DNA from: Alkalihalobacterium chitinilyticum
GTDB taxonomy: Bacteria > Bacillota > Bacilli > Bacillales > Bacillaceae_F
DNA length: 64,000 nucleotides
Assembly: GCF_029028005.1 (NCBI RefSeq)
Contig: NZ_JAOTPO010000019.1
Span: forward strand, 1-64,000
Reading direction: 5' to 3'
Below are positions 7,414 through 16,916 of this stretch, in pieces (position 1 is the first letter of the stretch; each line of letters starts with the position of its first letter). A program made the position numbers and the translations under genes. The notes under the pieces are model-generated. The model was not told the origin of the DNA. It made no database searches and worked only from the letters and a program-made list of their open reading frames with translations.

Positions 7414-9054
7414 CTATTGTGCTTCCGTTCTTTTTTTCTTCCAACGGAGGAAAGAAAAGCGCTGACCCAGAATTTGGCCTGCTAAGTGAGACCTCACCGT
7501 TAAGAAGAAATAAGCAAGTCCACCCGACGCAATCGATGGTATTAACACAATCAACGTATTCGTCCAGTTTGTCATCGGGAAAACAAGTTCAAGTACATGT
7601 TTGATGATGACAACGACAAATGCCATAATCGCTACAAAGATTGATATAAGGATTAATCGCTTAACAATAAAACGATAATTATAGTTAGCAAACTTCCCAA
7701 TCGCCCAAACGTTAATCGCAATCGAAATCGTGTAGCCTAGATAAGTTGTTAACACACCACCAAGTGCACCTAGTGAATAAATAGCCAAATAATTCGATAA
7801 GAGCTTTACGATGAGTGCCACTAGTAATCCGATTACAGCATATTTTTGCTTATTCATTCCTTGCAAAATCGCTGCAGAGACCGCAAACAAGGAGAAGAAA
7901 ATAGCAATAGGTGCGTAGTATCTTAGAATACTTCCACCTATTTCAACATCACCCAGTCCAAACAAGACACCAAACGCTGGGAATGATAAAATCGATAAAC
8001 CGACCGCTGCAGGAATCGTTAAAAATAAGATAATCTGATACGTTTGTGTGATTTGACTTCGTAATAAATCCTCATCGCCATTAATAAACGACTTTGTAAT
8101 CGTTGGGACAAGAGTAATTGAAAAAGCAGTTGCTAATGCTACTGGTATTAAAATGAGCTTATGAGCAGATTGTGAAAATACACCGAAAGCAACCTCCGCC
8201 TCTTCTTGACGAACTCCTGAAGCAATTAACGCATTATTAAATGTAAATAAGTCAATGAGTTGATAGAGCGGAATGGCAAGCCCAACAAACGATAAAGGTA
8301 AGGCATAGGAAATAAGCTCCCGATACATGCTTTTAAGCGGGATTTGATGATCGATTGTACTCTCACTCATTTGACGATTTAAAAGCTCTTTTCTTTTAAA
8401 CCAATAAACTAATAGGACAGCAAGACCACCTAATGCTCCAACGAACGCACCGAAAGTAGCAAATCCAACGGCTAATCCGATTCCCCCTTGATAAACGCCA
8501 ACAATTAAGAACGTTAAACTTAAAATAAAAATAATCCTTACGATTTGTTCGACAACTTGGGATATAGCTGTTGGCCCCATCGATTGAAAGCCTTGGAAAT
8601 ACCCGCGGATGACAGACATGATCGGTACAATGATTAAGGCCGTACTCACCATTCGGATCGAAAAGATAATATCATCCATTGAGTTTCCTTGAAGTTCACT
8701 CGGGTCTCTAATAATCAAAGTAGCTAAAACAGGAGCCATAAAGAATAACATTAAAAAGGCAATAAATCCTGTGATCGACATAACGACCATTCCTGAACGA
8801 AACAATCTTCGCCCTGTATAATAGTCTCCCAGTGCATTATATTTTGCTACAAATTTAGAAACTGCCAACGGGACTCCCATTGTAGCTAAACTAAGTATGA
8901 CCGTATATGGCAAATATCCGTATGCATACAACGCTAAACCTTGTTGGCCCACAATTGCGCTAAACGGGAAAATGTAAATTAAGCCAAGTATTTTAGAAAT
9001 GAATGTCGCGGCAGTTAAAATCATCGTGCCACGGAGAAGTTTAGAGTCTGACAT
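7414..9054 (-). CDS. murJ: Lipid II flippase MurJ (YtgP), MOP superfamily
   Basis: This 546-aa membrane protein of the polysaccharide transporter/MurJ group starts MSDSKLLRGTMILTAATFIS and has about 14 hydrophobic segments. The N-terminal helices carry the family pattern ISKILGLIYIFPFSAIVG. It matches B. subtilis YtgP, which flips lipid II across the membrane. The ATG at 9054 is chosen because CAGGAGG lies 5 bases upstream; an earlier start at 9072 has no site. It is monocistronic as far as can be seen. Location near the SEDS pair places three wall-synthesis membrane proteins within 5 kb. Confidence 0.9.
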   Translation of the reverse strand: MSDSKLLRGTMILTAATFISKILGLIYIFPFSAIVGQQGLALYAYGYLPYTVILSLATMGVPLAVSKFVAKYNALGDYYTGRRLFRSGMVVMSITGFIAFLMLFFMAPVLATLIIRDPSELQGNSMDDIIFSIRMVSTALIIVPIMSVIRGYFQGFQSMGPTAISQVVEQIVRIIFILSLTFLIVGVYQGGIGLAVGFATFGAFVGALGGLAVLLVYWFKRKELLNRQMSESTIDHQIPLKSMYRELISYALPLSFVGLAIPLYQLIDLFTFNNALIASGVRQEEAEVAFGVFSQSAHKLILIPVALATAFSITLVPTITKSFINGDEDLLRSQITQTYQIILFLTIPAAVGLSILSFPAFGVLFGLGDVEIGGSILRYYAPIAIFFSLFAVSAAILQGMNKQKYAVIGLLVALIVKLLSNYLAIYSLGALGGVLTTYLGYTISIAINVWAIGKFANYNYRFIVKRLILISIFVAIMAFVVVIIKHVLELVFPMTNWTNTLIVLIPSIASGGLAYFFLTVRSHLAGQILGQRFSFLRWKKKRTEAQ

Positions 9055-9122
9055 ATTGTCCTCCTGAGTCATTAAAACGAACTGAACATATACAGTCTAC
9101 CGTATTTTTACAAAGTATCAAG

Positions 9123-9524
9123 TTACCCTTTTAAAATTTTTAGAAAATAGTCTCTTTTTCTTGGTCCGTCAAACTCGCAAAAATAAATTCCTTGCCACTG
9201 TCCTAATACGAGATCTCCACTAAAAATAATGACAGACTGCGAAGTGCCTACCGTACTCGCTTTCAAGTGAGAAGCTGAATTCCCCTCCATATGACGGTAC
9301 TTTGCATGTTCCCAGGGATAAACCTCATCTAATCGCATGAGCATGTCATGCTTTACGTCTGGATCTGCATTTTCATTAATTGTAATTCCAGCCGTTGTAT
9401 GTGGACAATAAATCAATACTATACCATCCATTACGCCAACATCTTTTACAAATTGCTGTACTTCAGTCGTAATATCAATCATTTCATCACGAGAATTTGT
9501 ATGTATTGTTAGTTTTGTTAACAT
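9123..9524 (-). CDS. YjbQ-family (UPF0047) protein
   Basis: This compact 133-aa protein belongs to the YjbQ/UPF0047 family. The conserved motifs [17 protein letters not shown], the [13 protein letters not shown] region and the [14 protein letters not shown] signature are all present. Some members have a secondary thiamine phosphate synthase activity in vitro, but the physiological role is not settled. The length is normal for the family. The start at 9524 follows AGGGGCC-like purines. It lies downstream of the YjcZ-like peptide gene, on the opposite strand. Confidence 0.88.
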   Translation of the reverse strand: MLTKLTIHTNSRDEMIDITTEVQQFVKDVGVMDGIVLIYCPHTTAGITINENADPDVKHDMLMRLDEVYPWEHAKYRHMEGNSASHLKASTVGTSQSVIIFSGDLVLGQWQGIYFCEFDGPRKRDYFLKILKG

Positions 9525-9694
9525 GAGAGGGCCCCTTTCTTACTACCATTTCTACATTGTACTAATCTCTTATTTTTAGATCAATGTTATTAAACCATTT
9601 TACGATATCATTTGGTACTTTCCACATATGACCTATTGCAACTTGTGACTTTTTGCATAAGTTGTACTAAGTAAGGTTAGAGGAGGTGTTTAGG

Positions 9695-9778
9695 ATGGGC
9701 GCATACAAATTCGACTTTGCGTTAATCGTAGTCCTATTTATCTTGTTAGTTATTGTTGGTACTTTCTACACTTACTAA
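9695..9778 (+). CDS. YjcZ-like sporulation peptide (27 aa)
   Basis: A very strong site (AGAGGAGGTG) precedes an ATG encoding 27 residues. A short polar start, MGAYKFDF, leads into one hydrophobic helix, ALIVVLFILLVIVG, and ends FYTY. This is the YjcZ-type sporulation peptide pattern, with the FALIVVLFILLVIVG core. A second member lies at 50959-51054. It is probably a membrane peptide made during sporulation; the function is unknown. Confidence 0.8.
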   Translation: MGAYKFDFALIVVLFILLVIVGTFYTY

Positions 9779-9832
9779 TCAAGATATAGGAGTACCATCT
9801 ATGTACAAAGATCAACCTACCTTGCTTAACTT

Positions 9833-9855
9833 ACAGGCACCCATTCGGTGCCTGT
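9833..9855 (+). terminator. Terminator after the YjcZ-like gene
   Basis: ACAGGCACC pairs with GGTGCCTGT and is followed by a run of Ts. Confidence 0.88.
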
Positions 9856-10047
9856 TTTTAAATATTTTTTTCTATAGGGCTAGCGTAATTCTTTATGGCT
9901 ATTTATTCTGAGAAGTTTTTTCGTATGGATTAGCTGTGACGCGCCTCTCGTAGTATAATTTCTTTTAATAGTGAAACAATTACCAACAAACGTATAACCA
10001 TGATAAACTAACCTCTATAAATACCTAATGAAAGGTGCTATGAAAGT

Positions 10048-11313
10048 ATGTATGATGTTATTGTAATTGGCGGTGGACCATCTGGTTTAATGGCATCCAT
10101 TGCAGCTGCTAGTCAAGGTGCTGCCGTTCTTCTAATTGATAAAGGAGATCAGCTTGGTCGAAAGCTAGGTATTTCAGGTGGTGGTCGCTGTAATGTGACC
10201 AATCGAATGGCACTTGATGACTTAATTGCTCACATTCCCGGAAATGGCCGCTTCATGCACAGTCCTTTTTCCGTCTTTAATAATGAAGATATCATTCAAT
10301 TTTTTGAGAATTTAGGAATTCGACTAAAAGAAGAAGACCGCGGTAGAATGTTTCCTGTCAGTGATAAAGCTTCAACTGTTGTCCGAACACTCATTGATAG
10401 AGTAAAAGACCTTGGGGTAAAAATAAAAACGCATTCTCCGGTCAAAGAAGTACGTTATGATGAAGAAAAAGTGCTTGGGGTTACTCTTGAAAATGGCGAA
10501 GTGATTGACGCACATGCCGTTATCATTGCAACAGGCGGAAAAAGTGTACCTCATACGGGTTCTACTGGCGATGGTTATCCATGGGCAACAAAAGCCGGTC
10601 ACACGATTACTGATTTATATCCCACCGAAGTACCGATTACATCTAATGAACCATTTATTAAAAATAAGGAACTTCAAGGCTTATCGTTAAGAGACGTTGA
10701 ACTATCAGTTTTGAATGCAAAAGGAAAAGTAATCAAAACTCATGAAGGAGACATGATCTTCACTCACTTTGGCATTTCGGGACCGATTGTTTTAAGATGT
10801 AGTCAATACGTTGTAAAAGAATTAAAGAAACAAAAAAAACAGCCCGCTACTGTTGTCATGAGCATTGATCTTAATCCTGGTAAATCTGGAGAAGAGATCT
10901 TTCAAGAATTACGGAAACTTGTCAACAAGGAGCCGAAAAAAGCAGTGAAAAATGTCCTGAAAGGCTATTTACCTGATCGAATGCTCACTTTCTTATTAGA
11001 AAAAATAGAAATCGATTTAGCAACTAGTTGCGCCAACATTGGAAATGACCCTTTGCGTTCTCTCTCTCAACTCATTAAAGAGTTTCGCTTTGAAGCAAAC
11101 GGAACTTTACCGATTGAAAAGGCGTTTGTTACAGGAGGCGGCGTTTCAGTAAAAGAAATTCATCCGAAAACCATGGAATCAAAATGTAAGAATGGCTTAT
11201 ATTTTTGTGGAGAAGTTTTAGACATCCACGGGTATACAGGTGGATATAACATTACAGCAGCTTTTTCCACAGGATATACCGCTGGTTTTTCGGCCGGATC
11301 AAGAAAAATGTGA
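10048..11313 (+). CDS. ytfP: HI0933-family FAD-dependent oxidoreductase YtfP
   Basis: This 421-aa flavoprotein of the HI0933/BaiN family starts with the FAD-binding motif [14 protein letters not shown] (residues 4-17). It then has the family signature [14 protein letters not shown]. The second FAD site, [17 protein letters not shown], is at the C-terminus, and [17 protein letters not shown] supplies the ATG motif. The substrate is unknown; related enzymes reduce unsaturated steroids or similar substrates. Length matches B. subtilis YtfP. The ATG at 10048 follows AAAGGTG. It is directly followed by a DnaA-box cluster. Confidence 0.9.
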   Translation: MYDVIVIGGGPSGLMASIAAASQGAAVLLIDKGDQLGRKLGISGGGRCNVTNRMALDDLIAHIPGNGRFMHSPFSVFNNEDIIQFFENLGIRLKEEDRGRMFPVSDKASTVVRTLIDRVKDLGVKIKTHSPVKEVRYDEEKVLGVTLENGEVIDAHAVIIATGGKSVPHTGSTGDGYPWATKAGHTITDLYPTEVPITSNEPFIKNKELQGLSLRDVELSVLNAKGKVIKTHEGDMIFTHFGISGPIVLRCSQYVVKELKKQKKQPATVVMSIDLNPGKSGEEIFQELRKLVNKEPKKAVKNVLKGYLPDRMLTFLLEKIEIDLATSCANIGNDPLRSLSQLIKEFRFEANGTLPIEKAFVTGGGVSVKEIHPKTMESKCKNGLYFCGEVLDIHGYTGGYNITAAFSTGYTAGFSAGSRKM

Positions 11314-11326
11314 GTTAGTCACAGTT

Positions 11327-11453
11327 TTATACACACTCTGTGGATAACTGTAGCCACAAACTGTGTATAAATTATTTACAGTAAATTAACGATTTCCTTA
11401 CATATTGAATAACTTGTGGATAAGTTTTTTATTTACCCACAATCTTATTCACA
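11327..11453. promoter_or_regulatory. DnaA-box cluster 1
   Basis: Five perfect 9-mers of the TTATNCACA class lie within 127 bp: TTATACACA at 11327, TGTGGATAA at 11339, TGTGTATAA at 11362, TGTGGATAA at 11415 and TTATTCACA at 11445. A near match, TTACCCACA, is at 11433. They occur in both orientations in AT-rich DNA. This density is far above chance and resembles DnaA-box clusters outside oriC in Bacillus. Confidence 0.75.
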
Positions 11454-11518
11454 AAAAAAGCGATTTTTCGACATGTTTATTTAGATTTTTCAAATTTTTC
11501 ATCAGCATTTGTAAATTT

Positions 11519-11735
11519 ATGTGCTTGAACCAGAAAAGCGAAGCACCCGTTTTATCTCATACGGACTGAAGATGCCGTATAAGATAAAGGAAACACGGTG
11601 AACGCTAGTAATCCGTTGTTTGCCTAATCACAAGAAGGTGCCGGAAGTCTCGTTATATCCTAAAGAAAACTCGCCGATTGGCGAATCTTAGGGCGAAGTT
11701 TATGCGTAGTCGCCCTTATACTTGGTACTTTAAAA
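11519..11735. repeat. Multi-hairpin intergenic element
   Basis: Several inverted repeats are stacked here. GTGCTT pairs with AAGCAC. TTTATCTCATACGG pairs with CCGTATAAGATAAA around a 10-base loop. CGCC-GATT-GGCG follows, then AGGGCGA pairs with TCGCCCT. The text (AAAGCGAAGCACCCG, GGAAACACGGTGAACG, TAGGGCGAAG) resembles a dispersed intergenic element I recall from Bacillus genomes. Membership and mobility are unproven. No open frame is seen in 11314-11826. Confidence 0.5.
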
Positions 11736-11795
11736 TTTTCACCCTCGTCGAGAACCATCTATGCTTAAATTTTATACTTTCCTAATGTGAAAAAA

Positions 11796-11821
11796 AATGA
11801 GGCTGAAGTGTCAGCCTCATT
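11796..11821 (-). terminator. Terminator of the acyl-CoA operon
   Basis: AATGAGGCTGA pairs perfectly with TCAGCCTCATT; on the minus strand a run of Ts follows. It lies just past the aldehyde dehydrogenase stop codon. Confidence 0.92.
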
Positions 11822-11826
11822 CTTAC

Positions 11827-13257
11827 TTATATCGAAAAGCCTCCAAGTTTTGTTTCTAAATACTCATGAATGCCTTCTTTTCCACCTTCGCGTCCGAGTC
11901 CACTTTCTTTCATACCTCCAAATGGAGCTGCGGCTGCAGTCGGGTTAATATCGTTTATTCCGATAATTCCGAACTTCAATTTTTCAAACATCGTCATCGC
12001 TCGCTTTAAATCATTCGTATAGACGTATGCAGCTAATCCATAGTCAGTGTCATTTGCCATCTTCAATACCTCTTCTTCTGTATCAAATGGAATGATCGGG
12101 GCTACAGGACCGAATGTTTCTTCATAATAAATAGTCATCGACTCATCTACACCAGTCAATACAGTTGGTGAATAGAATGTCCCATTATGAAGAGGCTCAC
12201 TGATTATACGCTCACCACCAATGGCCACTTTAGCACCTTTACTCGTTGCGTCACTTACTTGGTTATGAACTTTTTCAAGTGCTTGCGTATCAACGAGCGG
12301 GCCGATCGCAATTCCCTCTTCCAGCCCATTTCCTGCTTTCATTTTACTTACACGTTCGACAAATGTTTCAGTGAACTTGTCAACAATACTTCTGTGGACA
12401 AATATTCGGTTAGGACTGATACACGCTTGACCCGTATTTAAAAATTTCACAAGGGATGCACCTTTTGCGGCATGAACAGGATCTGCATCCTCGAAAACGA
12501 TAAATGGTGCATGGCCGCCAAGCTCCATCGACACTCTTTTCACTTGTTTTCCTGCTTGTTCTGCAATATATTTTCCTACTTCTGTAGAGCCGGTAAACGT
12601 AATCTTCTTAACTGATTTATGTGTTAAAAACACCTGACCAACTTCTTCTGGCTTATCAGTTGTAACTAAGTTTACGACTCCTTCAGGAAGCCCAGCTTCT
12701 TCAAAGACTTTGAACATTTCAACTGCACATAGCGGTGTTTGTTCAGCAGGTTTTAGTACGACCGTACAACCGGCTGCAATGGCTGGAGCTATTTTTCTAG
12801 TAATCATTGAAATTGGATAATTCCAAGGTGTAATCGCACAAACAACTCCCACAGGCTGATGCAGCACCATAAATCTTTGGTCTTTTCGTGGGGAAGGCAA
12901 AATCTCACCGTTTACTCGCTTCGCTTCTTCTGCATACAATAAGAGAAAATCTGCGCCGTATTTAACTTCATTTCTTGCTGCTTTCAATGGCTTTCCTTGC
13001 TCTTTTGACATCATAACTGCTAGCTGTTCTTTCTTTTCCATCATAATTTCATACGCTTTATAAAGATAGTTAGAACGTTCATAAGCAGTTAGTTCAGACC
13101 ATGCTTCAAATGCATTTTCAGCTGCCTGGATCGCATTCAGAGCATCTTCAGCCGTCCCATTTGCAACCGTGTCTAGCACTTCACCAGTAGCTGGGTTAAA
13201 CGAAGAAAAAGTGTTTCCGCTTTCTGTTTGTTTCCAGTTTCCATTGATATACAACAC
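11827..13257 (-). CDS. NAD(P)-dependent aldehyde dehydrogenase (succinate-semialdehyde type)
   Basis: This is a full-length 476-aa aldehyde dehydrogenase. It has the catalytic general base in SMELGGHAP (Glu245), the nucleophile in GQACISPNR (Cys279), the NAD-binding FTGSTEVGK and the TPWNYP segment. Closest overall to succinate-semialdehyde dehydrogenases (GabD-like), though the context suggests oxidation of an aldehyde derived from a short-chain acid. The start is GTG with AGGAG nine bases upstream. It is the last gene of a five-gene operon driven by a sigma-54-type promoter. Confidence 0.9.
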   Translation of the reverse strand: MLYINGNWKQTESGNTFSSFNPATGEVLDTVANGTAEDALNAIQAAENAFEAWSELTAYERSNYLYKAYEIMMEKKEQLAVMMSKEQGKPLKAARNEVKYGADFLLLYAEEAKRVNGEILPSPRKDQRFMVLHQPVGVVCAITPWNYPISMITRKIAPAIAAGCTVVLKPAEQTPLCAVEMFKVFEEAGLPEGVVNLVTTDKPEEVGQVFLTHKSVKKITFTGSTEVGKYIAEQAGKQVKRVSMELGGHAPFIVFEDADPVHAAKGASLVKFLNTGQACISPNRIFVHRSIVDKFTETFVERVSKMKAGNGLEEGIAIGPLVDTQALEKVHNQVSDATSKGAKVAIGGERIISEPLHNGTFYSPTVLTGVDESMTIYYEETFGPVAPIIPFDTEEEVLKMANDTDYGLAAYVYTNDLKRAMTMFEKLKFGIIGINDINPTAAAAPFGGMKESGLGREGGKEGIHEYLETKLGGFSI

Positions 13258-13276
13258 AATAAATCGCTCCTAATGT

Positions 13277-13975
13277 TTATTTGACGTTTACTGCTTTTTT
13301 TACTTGATCACAAAAAGCTTCAATTTGCTGTGCAAACTGTTTTGGCTTTTCTAGTTGAACGTAATGTCCTGCTCCTGAAATAACCTCTAACTGAACATTT
13401 TTATTCACATTTCCTATTTCTGCTTGTGCATTCGGTGGTAATAATCTATCCTCATCACCGTAAAGAGCTAATATAGGAACTGTTAATTGAGAAATCGTTG
13501 TTTTTCCGTTTTTATATGACTGACACGCTTTAAAATCATTTAAAGCAATGGATACTGGCGTTTGATCTAATTCCGCTTTCTCTTCAGTCATTAGACTTTC
13601 ATCCGTCCCTTTGCTATATGAAGCTAAGAAGAGGAATTCTGGAAATTGACCCATTTCTAGTTGACTGATAATCTTCGGGTGAACAGGTAGTTCGTAATAA
13701 GATGCAGCTAGTACGAGACCTTTCACATGAGGGTTGATTGCAGCTAGTTCAATACCTACCATTCCGCCCATTGAATGACCCACAACAATAACATCTTCCG
13801 TAATTGTATCGGATAACCGTTTAGCATAGTCTTCAACTGACTCAGCGATCACCTCTTGATTAGACCCGTGTCCTGGCAAATCGATATTCTCAAACGAAAC
13901 ACCTTGTAAATGTTCATCCATTTTCCGCCACTTGCTACTTGAACCGCCAGCACCATGAATAAATAAAAGCTTCAT
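13277..13975 (-). CDS. Alpha/beta hydrolase
   Basis: This 232-aa single-domain hydrolase has the oxyanion motif FIHGAGGSSSKW near the N-terminus, the nucleophile elbow GHSMGG (Ser about 87), a catalytic acid in YGDEDRLLPP and a catalytic histidine in GAGHYVQLE. The substrate is unknown. Between an acyl-CoA dehydrogenase (the genes abut) and an aldehyde dehydrogenase (19 bp), a thioesterase, lactonase or carboxylesterase role in the same pathway is a reasonable guess. Confidence 0.85.
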   Translation of the reverse strand: MKLLFIHGAGGSSSKWRKMDEHLQGVSFENIDLPGHGSNQEVIAESVEDYAKRLSDTITEDVIVVGHSMGGMVGIELAAINPHVKGLVLAASYYELPVHPKIISQLEMGQFPEFLFLASYSKGTDESLMTEEKAELDQTPVSIALNDFKACQSYKNGKTTISQLTVPILALYGDEDRLLPPNAQAEIGNVNKNVQLEVISGAGHYVQLEKPKQFAQQIEAFCDQVKKAVNVK

Positions 13976-15124
13976 TTACTTCCCTCCTAACAAATTTTTC
14001 GCAACAACTAAACGTTGAATTTGATTTGTACCTTCATATATCTGAGTAATCTTAGCATCTCTCATCATTCGCTCTACATTGTACTCCTGAATATAACCGT
14101 ACCCACCTAACAATTGGACGGCATCTGTTGTAACTTTCATCGCTACATCAGAAGCAAACATTTTGGCCATTGATGAAGCTTGCGTAAGTTCTGGATTTTT
14201 GCCTGTTGCTGTTAAATCATTCACTTTTGCAGCTGCACGATATACAAGACCGCGGGCAGCTTCTACTTGTGTCGCCATATCAGCTAACATGAATTGTACC
14301 CCTTGGAAGGAAGCAATCGGCTTGCCAAACTGTTCTCTTTCTTGAACATACTCTAATGCAGCATCTAAAGCACCTTGTGCGATACCAAGTGCTTGGGCTG
14401 CAACGGTCGGCCGTGACTTGTCAAAGGTTTTCATAGCCGCCATCCACCCGTCACCTTCATCACCGATCATATTCTCAGCTGGAACACGACAGTTTTCAAA
14501 GAAGAGTTGAGCTGTTGGCGAGCCTTTAATCCCCATTTTCTTTTCCAACTTACCGACTTCAAACCCTGGTGTATCTTTTTCAACAACAAACGCTGAGATG
14601 CCATTTTCTGTTTGCGCAAATACAGTGTATAGATCGGCAACCCCACCATTACTGATAAACATTTTTTGACCGTCGAGAATATAACTGTCTCCATCTTTTT
14701 CCGCACGTGTCTTTAGACTTTTTACATCAGAACCAGCACCTGGTTCTGTTAAGGCATAGGCAATAACCTTTTTTCCTGAAGCAACATCTGGGAGAAAGCG
14801 TTGCTTTAACTCATGACTTCCGCTAATAATAATCGGTAACGCCCCAAGCTCTTGAACCACAACAACCTGTGAGGATGATGCGCAAACACGTGCAATTTCT
14901 TCTACTATCGTACAAAAGCTAAGTAGGTCTAATCCAGCACCACCATACTCTTCTGGCATATTTGCTCCAATATACCCGTACTCAGAAACAAGCTTCAATA
15001 TATCCCACGGATACTTTGCTTCTTCATCAATTTCCAATGCACGTGGTTTAATCTTTTCTTGAGCTAATCTATGAATCTCTTGTTTAATTTGCTGATGCTC
15101 CTCCGATAATTCAAAATAACTCAT
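13976..15124 (-). CDS. Acyl-CoA dehydrogenase (short-chain type)
   Basis: This 382-aa flavoenzyme oxidises acyl-CoA to the 2-enoyl-CoA, passing electrons to ETF. The FAD/substrate signature AYALTEPGAGSDVKSLKT and the C-terminal signature region GGYGYIQEYNVERMMRDAK are present. The general base Glu364 lies in QIYEGTNQIQ, the position used by short- and medium-chain enzymes. Sequence is closest to butyryl-CoA dehydrogenases. It is the third gene of the operon, 33 bp after the 3-hydroxyacyl-CoA dehydrogenase. Confidence 0.93.
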   Translation of the reverse strand: MSYFELSEEHQQIKQEIHRLAQEKIKPRALEIDEEAKYPWDILKLVSEYGYIGANMPEEYGGAGLDLLSFCTIVEEIARVCASSSQVVVVQELGALPIIISGSHELKQRFLPDVASGKKVIAYALTEPGAGSDVKSLKTRAEKDGDSYILDGQKMFISNGGVADLYTVFAQTENGISAFVVEKDTPGFEVGKLEKKMGIKGSPTAQLFFENCRVPAENMIGDEGDGWMAAMKTFDKSRPTVAAQALGIAQGALDAALEYVQEREQFGKPIASFQGVQFMLADMATQVEAARGLVYRAAAKVNDLTATGKNPELTQASSMAKMFASDVAMKVTTDAVQLLGGYGYIQEYNVERMMRDAKITQIYEGTNQIQRLVVAKNLLGGK

Positions 15125-15157
15125 TTCTTATCCCCCGTTTAATTCATAAAATTTTTC

Positions 15158-16000
15158 TTAATATTGGTAAAAACCTCTTCCTGTTTTTCTACCGAGGTGA
15201 CCTGCTCTTACTAGTTTTCTTAATAAAGGTGCCGCTCTGTATTTTGAGTCTTGTGTTTCTTCATAAAGAGAATCTTGAACGAATAATAACGTATCAAGGC
15301 CAATTAAATCAGCTAATGCTAACGGTCCAATCGGATGATTAGCTCCTAATTTCATACCTTTATCAATATCTTCTGCACTTGCAATTCCTTCTTGTAATAC
15401 GAAGATTGCTTCATTAATCATTGGTACAAGAATTCGGTTAACAGCAAATAACGGCGCTTCTTTAACATCAATCGATTCTTTTCCAAGAGACTCTACTAAA
15501 GCTCTTGACTTTTCATACGTTTCTTCTGTCGTATCATATCCACGAATTAATTCTACTAATTTCATGACTGGTACTGGATTAAAGAAGTGAAAACCCATTA
15601 CACGACTAGGATCCTCGATTACACTAGCCATTTCTGTAATACTTAAACCTGACGTATTACTTACGAGCAATGTCTCGTTACCTACGATTTGATCGACTTT
15701 CTTAAAAATCTCTTTTTTCAGTTCAATATTTTCATTAACAGCTTCTATCACGCAATCCATCTCTGCAAGTGCCTGCCAATCAGTAGATGTTGATAGTTTA
15801 CTTTGAAATTCTTCAACTTGTCCTTCTGTTAATTTCCCTTTTTCGACCGCTCGGCTCCAATTCTTGTTAATTTGCTTTAGACCTCTTTCAAAGTATGCCG
15901 CTTCTTGTTCTATTCCTGTCACTTCATAACCTGCTTCTACACATACTTGAGCAATACCGGAACCCATTGTTCCGAATCCAATTACACCAATTTTTTTCAT
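15158..16000 (-). CDS. 3-hydroxybutyryl-CoA dehydrogenase
   Basis: The 280-aa enzyme interconverts 3-hydroxyacyl-CoA and 3-ketoacyl-CoA with NAD(P). The Rossmann start is IGVIGFGTMGSGIAQVC, and the catalytic pair lies in GFHFFNPVPVMKLVE (His138 and Glu150). The C-terminal domain ends GHLGRKTGRGFYQY, typical of short-chain Hbd/MmgB proteins. It is second in the operon, following the crotonase after 40 bp. Confidence 0.93.
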   Translation of the reverse strand: MKKIGVIGFGTMGSGIAQVCVEAGYEVTGIEQEAAYFERGLKQINKNWSRAVEKGKLTEGQVEEFQSKLSTSTDWQALAEMDCVIEAVNENIELKKEIFKKVDQIVGNETLLVSNTSGLSITEMASVIEDPSRVMGFHFFNPVPVMKLVELIRGYDTTEETYEKSRALVESLGKESIDVKEAPLFAVNRILVPMINEAIFVLQEGIASAEDIDKGMKLGANHPIGPLALADLIGLDTLLFVQDSLYEETQDSKYRAAPLLRKLVRAGHLGRKTGRGFYQY

Positions 16001-16040
16001 TTTAATATCCTCCCTAATTTATCTATAAATTTTATAATTC

Positions 16041-16805
16041 TTACTTTCTAGTGAAATTCGGTTCTCTTTTTTCGAAAAATGCTGCAACGCCTTCATTTTT
16101 ATCTTCTGTCTCACATAACGTCCCGAAATATGTAGCTTCCGTATGCAATCCTTCTTCTACTGATTGATCAAGGCCTTCATTTACTGCTTTTTTAGCAGCT
16201 CTTACAGCTAATGGACCTCTTTTGGAAATTTTCTCAGCCCATTTTCTAGCTTCATCTAATGCTGAATTTTCTGTTACTTCTTCAACAATTCCCACTTTAT
16301 AAGCCTCTTCAGCTGAAAGAAATTCACCAGAGAAGATAAGCTGTTTTGCTTTTCCACTGCCGATTAAACGTGGTAATCTTTGCGTTCCTCCATACCCTGG
16401 TAAAATTCCTAGTTTCACTTCTGGCAGACCAAATTGCGAGCGGCTTGTTGCAATTCTAAAGTCACACGCAAGAGCTAACTCTAATCCACCACCAAGTGCA
16501 AATCCATCAATTGCAGCAATGACAGGCTGTTCGAGATCTGCGATTTGTTGAAAGATTTGTTGGCCTTTCTTTACGAGCTCTACCCCTGTTTCAGCTGTTA
16601 AAGTAGGAAAGTCCTTAATGTCGGCACCAGCTACAAATGCTTTATTTCCAGCTCCCGTAATAATAACTACATTCACATCTTCAGCAATGTCATTTACAAT
16701 CACTGATAACTCCTCAAGTACTTGTTTTTCAAGCGCGTTTACTGGAGGTGAATCTATTGTTATTGTTCCAATTTGATTTTCTACCTCATATTTTACTTTT
16801 GCCAT
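16041..16805 (-). CDS. Enoyl-CoA hydratase (crotonase)
   Basis: The 254-aa protein hydrates 2-enoyl-CoA to 3-hydroxyacyl-CoA. Both catalytic glutamates are in place, Glu109 in GGGLELALACD and Glu129 in FGLPEVKLGI, 20 residues apart as in classical crotonase. The oxyanion region GAGNKAFVAGADIKD is intact. It opens the operon. A sigma-54-type promoter lies about 45 bases upstream of the start, with three palindromes behind it. Its catalytic completeness contrasts with the second crotonase at 17950. Confidence 0.94.
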   Translation of the reverse strand: MAKVKYEVENQIGTITIDSPPVNALEKQVLEELSVIVNDIAEDVNVVIITGAGNKAFVAGADIKDFPTLTAETGVELVKKGQQIFQQIADLEQPVIAAIDGFALGGGLELALACDFRIATSRSQFGLPEVKLGILPGYGGTQRLPRLIGSGKAKQLIFSGEFLSAEEAYKVGIVEEVTENSALDEARKWAEKISKRGPLAVRAAKKAVNEGLDQSVEEGLHTEATYFGTLCETEDKNEGVAAFFEKREPNFTRK

Positions 16806-16849
16806 CGTATACCCCTCCTAGTTATGTTTAAATCATCTCAATTTCTTAT

Positions 16850-16865
16850 TGCAAAAACTATGCCA
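16850..16865 (-). promoter_or_regulatory. Sigma-54 promoter of the acyl-CoA operon
   Basis: On the minus strand, TGGCATAGTTTTTGCA matches TGGCAC-N5-TTGCA with one change. The -24 GG and -12 GC are spaced correctly. The predicted start point is about 33 nt before the crotonase ATG. Confidence 0.85.
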
Positions 16866-16916
16866 AAATTCAGAACTCTACTTTTACACATGAAATAAAA
16901 GAGCCTTCCTTAAACT

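Noticed and set aside
11327-11453. Chromosomal origin oriC
   Set aside because: There is no dnaA, dnaN or rnpA nearby and the genes are those of an internal chromosomal region, so a titration-type cluster is more likely.
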